From Bacteroidota bacterium (lineage in GTDB: Bacteria; Bacteroidota; Bacteroidia; Chitinophagales; Chitinophagaceae), in contig JAEZAY010000326.1 of NCBI GenBank assembly GCA_023427575.1, positions 1-9,350 on the forward strand: 9,350 nucleotides of DNA, read 5' to 3'. Shown here in pieces: positions 1 through 6,044 of this stretch. The notes beneath the pieces were generated by a model. It saw only the letters and a program-made list of their open reading frames with translations. It did not search any database and was not told the DNA's origin. The stretch's first letter is position 1. Each line of letters begins with the position of its first letter. The translations under genes were made by a program, and so were the position numbers.

Positions 1-1
1 G

Positions 2-520
2 CATGCTCTGCCCCCAGTTGTGCAGTTGGCGCCACTCTATGGAATGGTTGCCGAAGATCTGAATGGCGATGGATTCCTCGATCTTGCCGTGGTGGGCAAT
101 GATTATGGTACAGAGGTTTCGATTGGAAGATATGATGCTTTAAACGGACTTGTTTTAATCGGCGATGGAAAAGGCGGTTTTAATGCCATGACCAATCTGG
201 AATCTGGTTTTTATGTTCCGGGCAATGCCAAAGCACTGGTGAAACTCAGAGGCAGCAATAATTCCTACCTGCTGGCTGCCACCCAAAATAAGGATTCACT
301 GAAATTATTCAGAGCCAATGGGACTTACCAGATTCCAGCTATAGGCCCGGCAGATGTTTCAGCCACCATCTATTATAAAAATGGCCATTCCCGGAAAGAA
401 GAATTCTACAGAGGCTCCTCTTTTATTTCTCAGTCAGCGGGATTTATACCTGTAAATGAACAAATCAGCCGGATTGTTATCCTTAACAATAAGGGTGAAA
501 AAAGGGAATTGTTGTATTAG
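2..520 (+). CDS. FG-GAP/VCBS repeat protein, C-terminal fragment
   Basis: This is the C-terminal 172 residues of a protein whose frame is open to the left edge, so the true start lies outside the window. A calcium-binding FG-GAP/VCBS motif is visible near the start of the fragment (DLNGDGFLDL; acidic/Asn ligands at fragment residues 19, 21, 23 and 27). It is followed by a GNDYGTEVSIGRYDALNG block and a GDGKGGF turn, which are typical of the last beta-propeller blades of large secreted VCBS repeat proteins in Bacteroidota. The final ~60 residues form a beta-rich tail resembling the ASPIC/UnbV-type C-terminal region. From family knowledge these proteins are exported and often sit near SusC/SusD-type genes, and their molecular role is poorly defined. 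Stop is TAG at 518-520. It converges on the alpha-glucosidase gene. Family assignment is fairly secure; function is unknown. Confidence 0.8.
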   Translation, partial: HALPPVVQLAPLYGMVAEDLNGDGFLDLAVVGNDYGTEVSIGRYDALNGLVLIGDGKGGFNAMTNLESGFYVPGNAKALVKLRGSNNSYLLAATQNKDSLKLFRANGTYQIPAIGPADVSATIYYKNGHSRKEEFYRGSSFISQSAGFIPVNEQISRIVILNNKGEKRELLY

Positions 521-527
521 TGCGCGT

Positions 528-550
528 TGGAATAATGTCATTATTATCCA
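528..550. terminator. weak hairpin between convergent genes
   Basis: An imperfect inverted repeat lies in the 71-bp gap between two converging genes. TGGA plus ATAATG (528-537) can pair with CATTAT (539-544) and TCCA (547-550), with a 2-nt bulge and a very tight loop. The position, eight bases after the TAG of the VCBS gene, fits a bidirectional terminator. The stem is AT-rich and no T-run follows, so this is only a candidate. Confidence 0.2.
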
Positions 551-591
551 TTCGGACTTAGGCAGAACCAGATCATTAACAGCGCAATCAA

Positions 592-2208
592 TTATAAGCT
601 GGTTACCCGGATTACCACACCTTCATCACCGGCCAGATCGATGCTGGAATCAAAATCAGCGCCTTCCAATTCCGGGGTGCTGGAAAATTCAATTTTTCCT
701 TTAATCGAACGATTTTTGGATTTATAGTAAAGAGGCCGGTGGCTAAGATTCAAAATAATAAAAAAACTATCTGATCCGGGAGATTCGCGCAGGTAAGCAA
801 TGGCCTGGTGATCACTGCTAACCGGGCGATAACTTCCCACCATTAAAGCGGGTTCGGATTGGCGGAGCCTTATCATTTTCCGGTACAGGTTGAGTATGGA
901 AGCCGGTTCCTGCTTCAATATTTCCACATTGTTTCTGTTCGCTCTTTTTTCCATCCGAAGCCAGGGCTTCGTATTGCTGAAACCCGCGTTTTGCGAACTG
1001 TCCCACTGCATGGGAGTTCGTGAAGGATCACGGCTAAGATTTTTATCGGGCATGTTTAATCCCTGGGGATCCTGAATTTCATCAGTGGGAATCGGAACAT
1101 CGCGAACCGATAATTCATCGCCATAATAAATAGTAGGCGTACCGCGAAGCGTTAGTAACAACATCATGGCAATCTTCGACTGCTCCATTCCAACCCTGCT
1201 GGTAATCCGCGGCTGATCGTGGTTTCCCAATACCCAATTCGGCCATCCTTTTTCCGGAAGCGCGCCTTCATATTCATCAATGGATGCCCCAATGGTTCGG
1301 GCTTCCCACGGAAGCGATAACAACTGAAAATTAAAAGGCAGATGAGCGCCTTTCAGATTAACGCCGTAATAAGTTACCAGCTTACGGATTGGCAAATAGA
1401 TTTCGCCGATCATCATGCGGTCTTCATAATCATCCAGAACTTCCCGCATCATCCGTACGATTTCATGCACTTCGGGCTGATCAGTGGAATAAACCGGCAA
1501 CAGCCTATCGTAGGTGGCCATATGCTCTTTATAGTCCGGATTTTCGGGGTTGTCGCGAAACTGATCGTCTTTAATCATATGCCACATCACATCCACCCTA
1601 AATCCGTCAACACCCTTGTCGAGCCAAAACCGAAGTACATCCATCATGGCCTTTTGAACTTCCGGGTTCCGCCAATTCAGATCCGGTTGCTCTTTTAAAA
1701 ATGCATGATAGTAGTACTGCCCGGTTTGTTCATGCCATTCCCAGCCACTGCCGCCAAAAACACTGAGCCAGTTATTGGGTTCTTTGCCGTTCACCGGATC
1801 TTTCCAGATATACCAGTCACGTTTTGGATTATCGCGCGAAGCGGACGATTCCAGGAACCAGGGATGCTGATCGGAAGTATGATTGGGAACAAGATCCAGA
1901 ATCAGTTTCATACCTCTGTCATGAACTTCCTGAAGCAGATTGTCGAAATCTTCCATCGTCCCGAAAATCGGGTGAATGTCCGTATAATCGGAAATATCGT
2001 ATCCGAAATCGGCCATCGGCGACGGGTATATGGGCGAAATCCAGATTGAATTAATACCCAGCCACTGCAAATAGTCGAGGCGACCGGCAATTCCTTTTAA
2101 ATCACCAATTCCATCGCCATTGCTGTCCTGAAACGAGCGGGGATAAATCTGATAAATAATCTCTTTCTGCCACCATTTAAATTCAGCCAGGTTCTGTTGC
2201 TTGCTCAT
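592..2208 (-). CDS. GH13 alpha-glucosidase (oligo-1,6-glucosidase type)
   Basis: This 538-residue glycoside hydrolase of family GH13 is predicted to release glucose from the non-reducing ends of short alpha-glucans such as isomalto- or malto-oligosaccharides. All conserved regions are present: a calcium-type loop DSNGDGIGDL (28-37), region I DLVPNHT (105-111), QPDLN (174-178, the signature of the oligo-1,6-glucosidase subgroup), region II GFRVDV with nucleophile Asp206, region III GEI with acid/base Glu269, and region IV GNHD with Asp331. The residue after the nucleophile is Val207; in characterised isomaltases and oligo-1,6-glucosidases Val here favours alpha-1,6 linkages, while Thr favours alpha-1,4. 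Length is normal for the family. No signal peptide is evident, so it is probably cytoplasmic. The ATG at 2208 is preceded by AGGA six bases upstream, supporting this start. It is divergent from the second GH13 gene. Exact substrate is uncertain. Confidence 0.93.
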   Translation of the reverse strand: MSKQQNLAEFKWWQKEIIYQIYPRSFQDSNGDGIGDLKGIAGRLDYLQWLGINSIWISPIYPSPMADFGYDISDYTDIHPIFGTMEDFDNLLQEVHDRGMKLILDLVPNHTSDQHPWFLESSASRDNPKRDWYIWKDPVNGKEPNNWLSVFGGSGWEWHEQTGQYYYHAFLKEQPDLNWRNPEVQKAMMDVLRFWLDKGVDGFRVDVMWHMIKDDQFRDNPENPDYKEHMATYDRLLPVYSTDQPEVHEIVRMMREVLDDYEDRMMIGEIYLPIRKLVTYYGVNLKGAHLPFNFQLLSLPWEARTIGASIDEYEGALPEKGWPNWVLGNHDQPRITSRVGMEQSKIAMMLLLTLRGTPTIYYGDELSVRDVPIPTDEIQDPQGLNMPDKNLSRDPSRTPMQWDSSQNAGFSNTKPWLRMEKRANRNNVEILKQEPASILNLYRKMIRLRQSEPALMVGSYRPVSSDHQAIAYLRESPGSDSFFIILNLSHRPLYYKSKNRSIKGKIEFSSTPELEGADFDSSIDLAGDEGVVIRVTSL

Positions 2209-2298
2209 AAGATATCCTGATTTTCAGATAAACCGATAATGAGCAAAAAAATCAAGCCAGCAAAAACGGTGGCATACGTGAGGAAAACCGAAGCTGAT

Positions 2299-2328
2299 CT
2301 CTACCCGCTCTCAGATCTCAGGGTAGAG
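2299..2328. repeat. 8-bp perfect inverted repeat (operator or hairpin candidate)
   Basis: CTCTACCC at 2299-2306 and GGGTAGAG at 2321-2328 are perfect reverse complements separated by 14 bases. The loop itself contains a direct repeat TCTCA (2309-2313 and 2316-2320). It lies roughly midway between the two divergent start codons, a position suited to an operator acting on both genes or to a hairpin in a 5' leader. No T-run flanks it, so a terminator is unlikely. Chance occurrence is possible. Confidence 0.45.
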
Positions 2329-2375
2329 TTGATCCAGCCAGTTTTCTTTTCCCTAATAAAGAATGATCGATCCGG

Positions 2376-2388
2376 GCAAAGTATTTGC
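2376..2388. repeat. 13-bp palindrome upstream of the trehalose-synthase-like gene
   Basis: GCAAAGTATTTGC is a perfect dyad: GCAAA and TTTGC arms around a 3-base centre. It ends 30 bp before the ATG at 2419, where a repressor site or part of a promoter would be expected. The half-sites are short, so it is only a candidate operator. Confidence 0.35.
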
Positions 2389-2418
2389 AACTGAATCGGT
2401 TCATAAAACAGATTCCCC

Positions 2419-4068
2419 ATGATAGAAGATCTCTGGTATAAGAATGCCGTCATTTATAGTCTGGACCTTGAAACCTTTATGGATAACAATAAAGATGGGG
2501 TGGGTGATTTTGAAGGATTGTGCAGAAGGTTAGACTACCTGCATGCCCTTGGGGTTGATACCATCTGGCTGGCACCTTATCAGCCATCGGCGAATAAGGA
2601 TAACGGTTATGATATCACCGATTATTATGGTGTAGACGAAAGACATGGATCTCCGGGCGATTTTGTAGAATTTATGCACAAGGCCAAAAAGCTTGGAATT
2701 AAAGTCATTATTGATCTGGTAGTGAACCATACTTCGAACCAGCATCCCTGGTTTAAGGATTCGCGAAGCAATAAAAATTCGAAGTTTCGCGATTGGTATG
2801 TGTGGGAGCCAAAGCGGCCCAGCGACTGGAATGAAGGAATGGTATTTCCCGGAGTCCAGAAAGCTACCTGGACCAGAGATAAAATAAGCAAAGAGTATTA
2901 TCATCACCGCTTTTACGAACATCAACCCGACCTGAATACGGCCAATCCGGAAGTACGTGCCGAGATCAGGCGGATCATGGGATATTGGATTGAACTGGGT
3001 GTTGCCGGATTTCGCGTGGATGCATTGCCGTTCATTATAGAAGAACCCGCGCCCGGAAAGAAAAAACCGCAAATGAGATTCGAGTATCTGAAAGAAATGC
3101 GAAGATTTTTGCAGTGGCGCCGCGGCGATGCGGTACTGTTGGGCGAAGCAAACGTTTTGCCCAAAGAGAGCAAGAATTATTTTGGGGAAGAAGGGGATGG
3201 AATTCACCTGATGTTCAATTTTTTTGTGAACCAGTACATGTTTTATACACTGGCCACGGCCGATACTGCACCGCTCCGGAAAGCACTGGAGGCAACAAAG
3301 CCCGATTTCCAAACCTCGCAATGGGCACATTTTCTCCGTAATCATGATGAACTGGATATTGACCGCCTCAGTGATAAGGAAAGAGAAAAAGTGTTCGCGC
3401 GTTTTGGCCCCGATAAAAACATGCAATTGTATGATCGTGGAATTCGCCGGCGTCTTTCTCCGATGATCGGTGGCAGGCAGCAAACCGAGCTTGCCTATAG
3501 CCTGATGTCTTCGTTGCCGGGCACACCGGTAATTCGTTATGGCGATGAAATAGGCATGGGCGATGATCTTTCATTAAAAGAACGGGATGCAGTTAGAACA
3601 CCCATGCACTGGTCGACAGATCGGCAGGCCGGATTTTCAGAAAATGAGAAACTGATTCACCCCGTTATTAAGGAGGGGCCCTATTCGTTTAAACATGTAA
3701 ACGTGGAAGCGCAGCGGCGCGATCCGGATTCGCTCCTGAACTGGATGACGGCGCTGATACGTTTGCGTAAGGAATGTCCGGAGATTGGCTGGGGTGAATT
3801 CAGCTTTATCGAAACGGGAATTCCTGAGGTGCTGGCTATCCGCTACGACTGGAAAGGAAGTACATTAATCATATTGCATAACTTTGATGCCCATCCGAAG
3901 GAACTGACCTTAAAGCTAAAACATAAAGCAGGCGATAAACTGCTCGACCTGATGGTTAATGATGAAAGCATTGCCGACAAAAACGGCCGGCATAAGATAA
4001 CCATGGGCGCCCATTGTTATAAATGGTACCGAAAGGGTGTAAGCGATTATTTGTTCCGGAGGGAATAA
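2419..4068 (+). CDS. GH13 trehalose-synthase-like protein
   Basis: This 549-residue GH13 protein most resembles trehalose synthase (maltose alpha-D-glucosyltransferase), which interconverts maltose and trehalose without cofactors. Visible motifs are NKDGVGD (calcium-type loop, about 24-30), region I DLVVNHT (99-105), QPDLN (169-173), region II GFRVDALPF with nucleophile Asp201, region III GEAN with acid/base Glu243, and region IV RNHDELD with Asp310. RGIRRRLSPM (340-349) and RYGDEIGMGDD (373-383) are hallmarks of the trehalose-synthase lineage within GH13. No maltokinase domain is fused, and no signal peptide is seen, so it is probably cytoplasmic. The ATG at 2419 has no clear Shine-Dalgarno sequence, as is common in Bacteroidota. 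Differences from classical enzymes (GEAN rather than AEAN, IRYGDE rather than IYYGDE, RNHDELD rather than RNHDELT) suggest a side clade that could be hydrolytic. I therefore assign no gene symbol. Confidence 0.85.
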   Translation: MIEDLWYKNAVIYSLDLETFMDNNKDGVGDFEGLCRRLDYLHALGVDTIWLAPYQPSANKDNGYDITDYYGVDERHGSPGDFVEFMHKAKKLGIKVIIDLVVNHTSNQHPWFKDSRSNKNSKFRDWYVWEPKRPSDWNEGMVFPGVQKATWTRDKISKEYYHHRFYEHQPDLNTANPEVRAEIRRIMGYWIELGVAGFRVDALPFIIEEPAPGKKKPQMRFEYLKEMRRFLQWRRGDAVLLGEANVLPKESKNYFGEEGDGIHLMFNFFVNQYMFYTLATADTAPLRKALEATKPDFQTSQWAHFLRNHDELDIDRLSDKEREKVFARFGPDKNMQLYDRGIRRRLSPMIGGRQQTELAYSLMSSLPGTPVIRYGDEIGMGDDLSLKERDAVRTPMHWSTDRQAGFSENEKLIHPVIKEGPYSFKHVNVEAQRRDPDSLLNWMTALIRLRKECPEIGWGEFSFIETGIPEVLAIRYDWKGSTLIILHNFDAHPKELTLKLKHKAGDKLLDLMVNDESIADKNGRHKITMGAHCYKWYRKGVSDYLFRRE

Positions 4069-4091
4069 GGAAATTCAGCCAGGCCGGGTTT

Positions 4092-5543
4092 TCACAGAAG
4101 CGGAGATACCAGCCGGGCCGATCGTTCCATCAACAGTTTATACACCGGTCTTTTCTTCCATGTTTCCGGATCAACCGGCGCGGCATCCTGCAGGTCTTTG
4201 TAAAATACATCTGCCAGCTCGCCGGCGGTTTCCTGATCATAAACGATGGCATTCACTTCAAAATTAAGATCAAAACTGCGGCTATCCAGATTAGCCGTTC
4301 CCACTATGGCAATCCGGCGGTCGGCGACTATGGTTTTAGCGTGAATAAACCCTTTCTGATAAAGATAAATTTCAACTCCCACCGTCAGAAGATCGCTGTA
4401 ATAGGAACGAGCGGCCATGTCAACAATCCTGCTGTCTGAACGATATGGAACCAGCAGTTTAACCGAAACGCCGCCGAGGGCCGCTACCATTAAGGCGTTG
4501 ATCAGGGTGTCGCCCGGAATAAAATAGGGCGTAGTTATAAGGATTTCAGTGGCTGCCAGATTAATAATCTGCAGAAAGGAGAACATAATGGTTGGCAAAT
4601 CGGAATCGGGGCCGCTGGCGGCAATCTGCACGATCTTGTTTCCCGGCGCCGGCATAGACCTGCTGAAAGGGAAAAACGCCGGTCTCAAATCAAGCTGCTC
4701 ATTTGCACAAAAATTCCAGTCGCATAAAAACAAATACTGCAGGTATAATACCCCCGGTCCGTCTATCCGCAAATGTGTATCCCGCCAGTATTTCTGATGG
4801 CGCCGGCCATTGATATAACGATCGCTGACATTAATACCACCTACAAAGGCCCTTGTACCATCAATCACAATTATTTTTCGGTGATTGCGGTAGTTGAGGC
4901 GGTTCGCCAGAGCAATAAAAAGAACGCGATGGAACGGAAAGGCCTGAACCCCGCCGGCCCTTAACCTTTTTACCAGTTTTTTCCGGATGGACCGGCTTCC
5001 AAAATCATCGTAAATAAACCGGACTTCTACCCCTTCGCCCGCTTTTTGAATTAACAAATTTTCTATCTCAGTGCCTATTATTCCATCTTCATAAATATAA
5101 TATTCGATATGAATATGATGCCTGGCTTCGCGAATCGCGGCCATCACGTCGGGAAATTTATTTTCTCCGTTTATTAAAAGCTTTACGAAATTATTACGGG
5201 TTAGCGGGCTTAGGTTATCCCGAACAAGCATTAAAGCCAGCTCCCTGGAAGAGCCCAAAGCATCGCCGCTTTTTTCAAGCGTTTCCGTTGAATACTGAAT
5301 CAATTCGGATTTCAGCTTTTTTCTTAAAAACTCATCTTTGATTAGCTTTTTCGAATACATTTTTCGCTTCCGGTAGTTTATGCCAAAGGAGAAATAAAAT
5401 ATAAAACCCGCAACCGGAACAAAGATCGTAAGCAACAGATAGGCCAGGGTTTTTGTATTATTCCGGGTATCATAAATGATCCGGAGGCAAACCAGGATCA
5501 GCACAAAAACATACGCTATTTCAAATAGGATCAGCCAGCTCAT
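4092..5543 (-). CDS. cls: cardiolipin synthase (phospholipase D family)
   Basis: This 483-residue membrane enzyme is predicted to make cardiolipin by joining two phosphatidylglycerol molecules with release of glycerol at the cytoplasmic membrane. Two hydrophobic segments (about 3-23 and 32-54) form the usual N-terminal anchor. Two phospholipase-D HKD motifs follow: HRKIIVID (His221, Lys223, Asp228) with GGINVSDRY, and HAKTIVAD (His401, Lys403, Asp408) with GTANLDSRSF. Length matches bacterial ClsA-type enzymes of about 480-490 residues, and both catalytic sites are intact. ATG at 5543 is preceded by a weak CAGG seven bases upstream. It converges on the trehalose-synthase-like gene with only 23 bp between stop codons and no clear terminator there. 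It is preceded by a repeat-rich non-coding region that must hold its promoter. No functional tie to the flanking genes is evident. Confidence 0.95.
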   Translation of the reverse strand: MSWLILFEIAYVFVLILVCLRIIYDTRNNTKTLAYLLLTIFVPVAGFIFYFSFGINYRKRKMYSKKLIKDEFLRKKLKSELIQYSTETLEKSGDALGSSRELALMLVRDNLSPLTRNNFVKLLINGENKFPDVMAAIREARHHIHIEYYIYEDGIIGTEIENLLIQKAGEGVEVRFIYDDFGSRSIRKKLVKRLRAGGVQAFPFHRVLFIALANRLNYRNHRKIIVIDGTRAFVGGINVSDRYINGRRHQKYWRDTHLRIDGPGVLYLQYLFLCDWNFCANEQLDLRPAFFPFSRSMPAPGNKIVQIAASGPDSDLPTIMFSFLQIINLAATEILITTPYFIPGDTLINALMVAALGGVSVKLLVPYRSDSRIVDMAARSYYSDLLTVGVEIYLYQKGFIHAKTIVADRRIAIVGTANLDSRSFDLNFEVNAIVYDQETAGELADVFYKDLQDAAPVDPETWKKRPVYKLLMERSARLVSPLL

Positions 5544-5598
5544 AGGATCGCCTGCAGTTTGAAGGAAATGAGAATATATAGGTCATTGGTGTCCGGTT

Positions 5599-5616
5599 AT
5601 GTGCCAATGTGCAAAT
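5599..5616 (+). repeat. left arm of the inner 18-nt inverted repeat
   Basis: ATGTGCCAATGTGCAAAT here pairs with ATTTCCACATTGGCACAT at 5734-5751. The first 13 bases are a perfect match, followed by one C/C mismatch and four more pairs. It is effectively an inverted copy of part of the octamer array, read on the other strand. Transcribed together, the arms could form a long-range RNA stem. Confidence 0.6.
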
Positions 5617-5690
5617 TCAAATTCTTAAAGTTATTTTTTTTAGCTGTGAATTATTTTACTTTACGCAGTCCGTTTCAATTTGGATATTAG

Positions 5691-5754
5691 CAAATTTCCA
5701 CATTATCACATTAGCACATTATCAAATTATCACATTTCCACATTGGCACATTAT
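5691..5754 (+). repeat. tandem array of eight 8-bp units (CAMATTNN)
   Basis: Eight consecutive octamers run without a phase break: CAAATTTC, CACATTAT, CACATTAG, CACATTAT, CAAATTAT, CACATTTC, CACATTGG and CACATTAT. Positions 1, 2, 4, 5 and 6 are invariant (C, A, A, T, T), position 3 is C or A, and the last two bases vary. A degenerate unit (GATATTAG, 5683-5690) precedes the array. The low complexity, constant period and varied last two bases distinguish it from a simple microsatellite. Similar AT-rich octamer runs are, to my recollection, scattered in Bacteroidota intergenic regions; their role is unknown. Confidence 0.75.
5734..5751 (-). repeat. right arm of the inner 18-nt inverted repeat
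   Basis: ATTTCCACATTGGCACAT lies within the octamer array and is the reverse-complement partner of 5599-5616 (17 of 18 positions pair). It spans parts of the sixth to eighth octamer units, so the inverted arm upstream probably derives from the same array. Confidence 0.6.
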
Positions 5755-5832
5755 CACCGCCGTCTATTTCAATATTCTTAACGGATTTCTTTCGAGGCCC
5801 GGCGGAATACATTTTACCCGGACACCAATGAT

Positions 5833-5845
5833 ATCTAAGTTAGAT
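5833..5845. repeat. 13-bp palindrome abutting the repeat element
   Basis: ATCTAAGTTAGAT is a perfect 6-bp dyad around a single G. It starts two bases after the right terminal repeat (5831). It might be a regulator binding site or a remnant of an insertion target, or it may be chance in AT-rich DNA. Confidence 0.25.
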
Positions 5846-6044
5846 GTTTATCCAGAAACGGGCATGAAACGAAAAGCACAAGTTTCCAGTTCCAACAAGG
5901 CGGTCTGCCTGATAATTATGGTAGTAAAACCGGAATGATAAAAATGATGTATTGAGCTTTTGAATTTCCTGTGAGCCCAATCCTTATTCGTAAAAAGATT
6001 ATCGTCCGCTACAATTCATTTTCCCTAACCATCTGTAAATCGAA

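Larger units (their letters stand above)
2209..2418. promoter_or_regulatory. divergent promoter region of the two GH13 genes
   Basis: This 210-bp gap separates two divergently transcribed GH13 genes, so promoters for both must lie in it or further upstream. I searched both strands for the Bacteroidota sigma pattern (TTTG about 20 bp before TAnnTTTG) and found no convincing match. It does contain an 8-bp inverted repeat around 2299-2328 and a 13-bp palindrome at 2376-2388, listed separately, and a self-complementary GATCGATC at 2365-2372. Shared regulation is an inference from the layout. Confidence 0.55.
5583..5831. repeat. 249-bp element bounded by 14-bp perfect inverted repeats
   Basis: TCATTGGTGTCCGG at 5583-5596 is the exact reverse complement of CCGGACACCAATGA at 5818-5831. 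Just inside these ends lies a second inverted pair (5599-5616 with 5734-5751). The left arms are 2 bases apart and the right arms 66 bases apart, so the structure is a nested, asymmetric palindrome. Terminal inverted repeats, small size, no coding capacity and AT-rich content fit a MITE-like or REP-like non-autonomous element. No clear target-site duplication is visible at the borders (AATATATAGG on the left, TATCTAAGTT on the right), so mobility is unproven. Confidence 0.5.
5544..6044. other. 501-bp non-coding region with nested repeats
   Basis: This AT-rich gap lies between the start of the cardiolipin synthase gene and the end of the outer-membrane factor gene, both on the minus strand. 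It must carry the promoter for cardiolipin synthase and the end of the efflux operon transcript. The left half (5583-5831) is filled by inverted repeats and an octamer array, listed separately. The right part (5846-6044) shows no gene, no clear terminator and no recognisable decayed coding sequence. The only long reading frame (plus strand, 5609-5938) runs through the repeats and is not credible as a gene. Confidence 0.7.

Noticed and set aside
2209..2418. Bacteroidota-type promoter (TTTG / TAnnTTTG)
   Set aside because: Partial resemblances such as TATTTG at 2382-2387 and T-rich minus-strand stretches near 2246-2268 fail on box sequence or spacing.
2530..3483. 317-codon minus-strand reading frame opposite the trehalose-synthase-like gene
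   Set aside because: It is the antisense shadow of a strongly supported GH13 gene, with no domain-like sequence.
4069..4091. Terminator between the convergent GH13 and cardiolipin synthase genes
   Set aside because: The 23-bp gap has no stem of useful length followed by a T-run on either strand.
4092..5543. Phospholipase-D-type nuclease or defence protein
   Set aside because: Two HKD motifs, two N-terminal membrane segments and a length of 483 residues fit cardiolipin synthase; PLD nucleases of defence systems usually have one HKD motif per chain and no such anchor.
5691..5754. Possible CRISPR array
   Set aside because: Units are 8 bp and directly abutting with no spacers; no cas genes are nearby.
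5609..5938. 109-codon plus-strand reading frame through the repeat region
   Set aside because: Its first half is the translated octamer array (period 24 bases gives an 8-residue repeat), it has no ribosome-binding site or recognisable domain, and the rest is low-complexity. Most likely chance.
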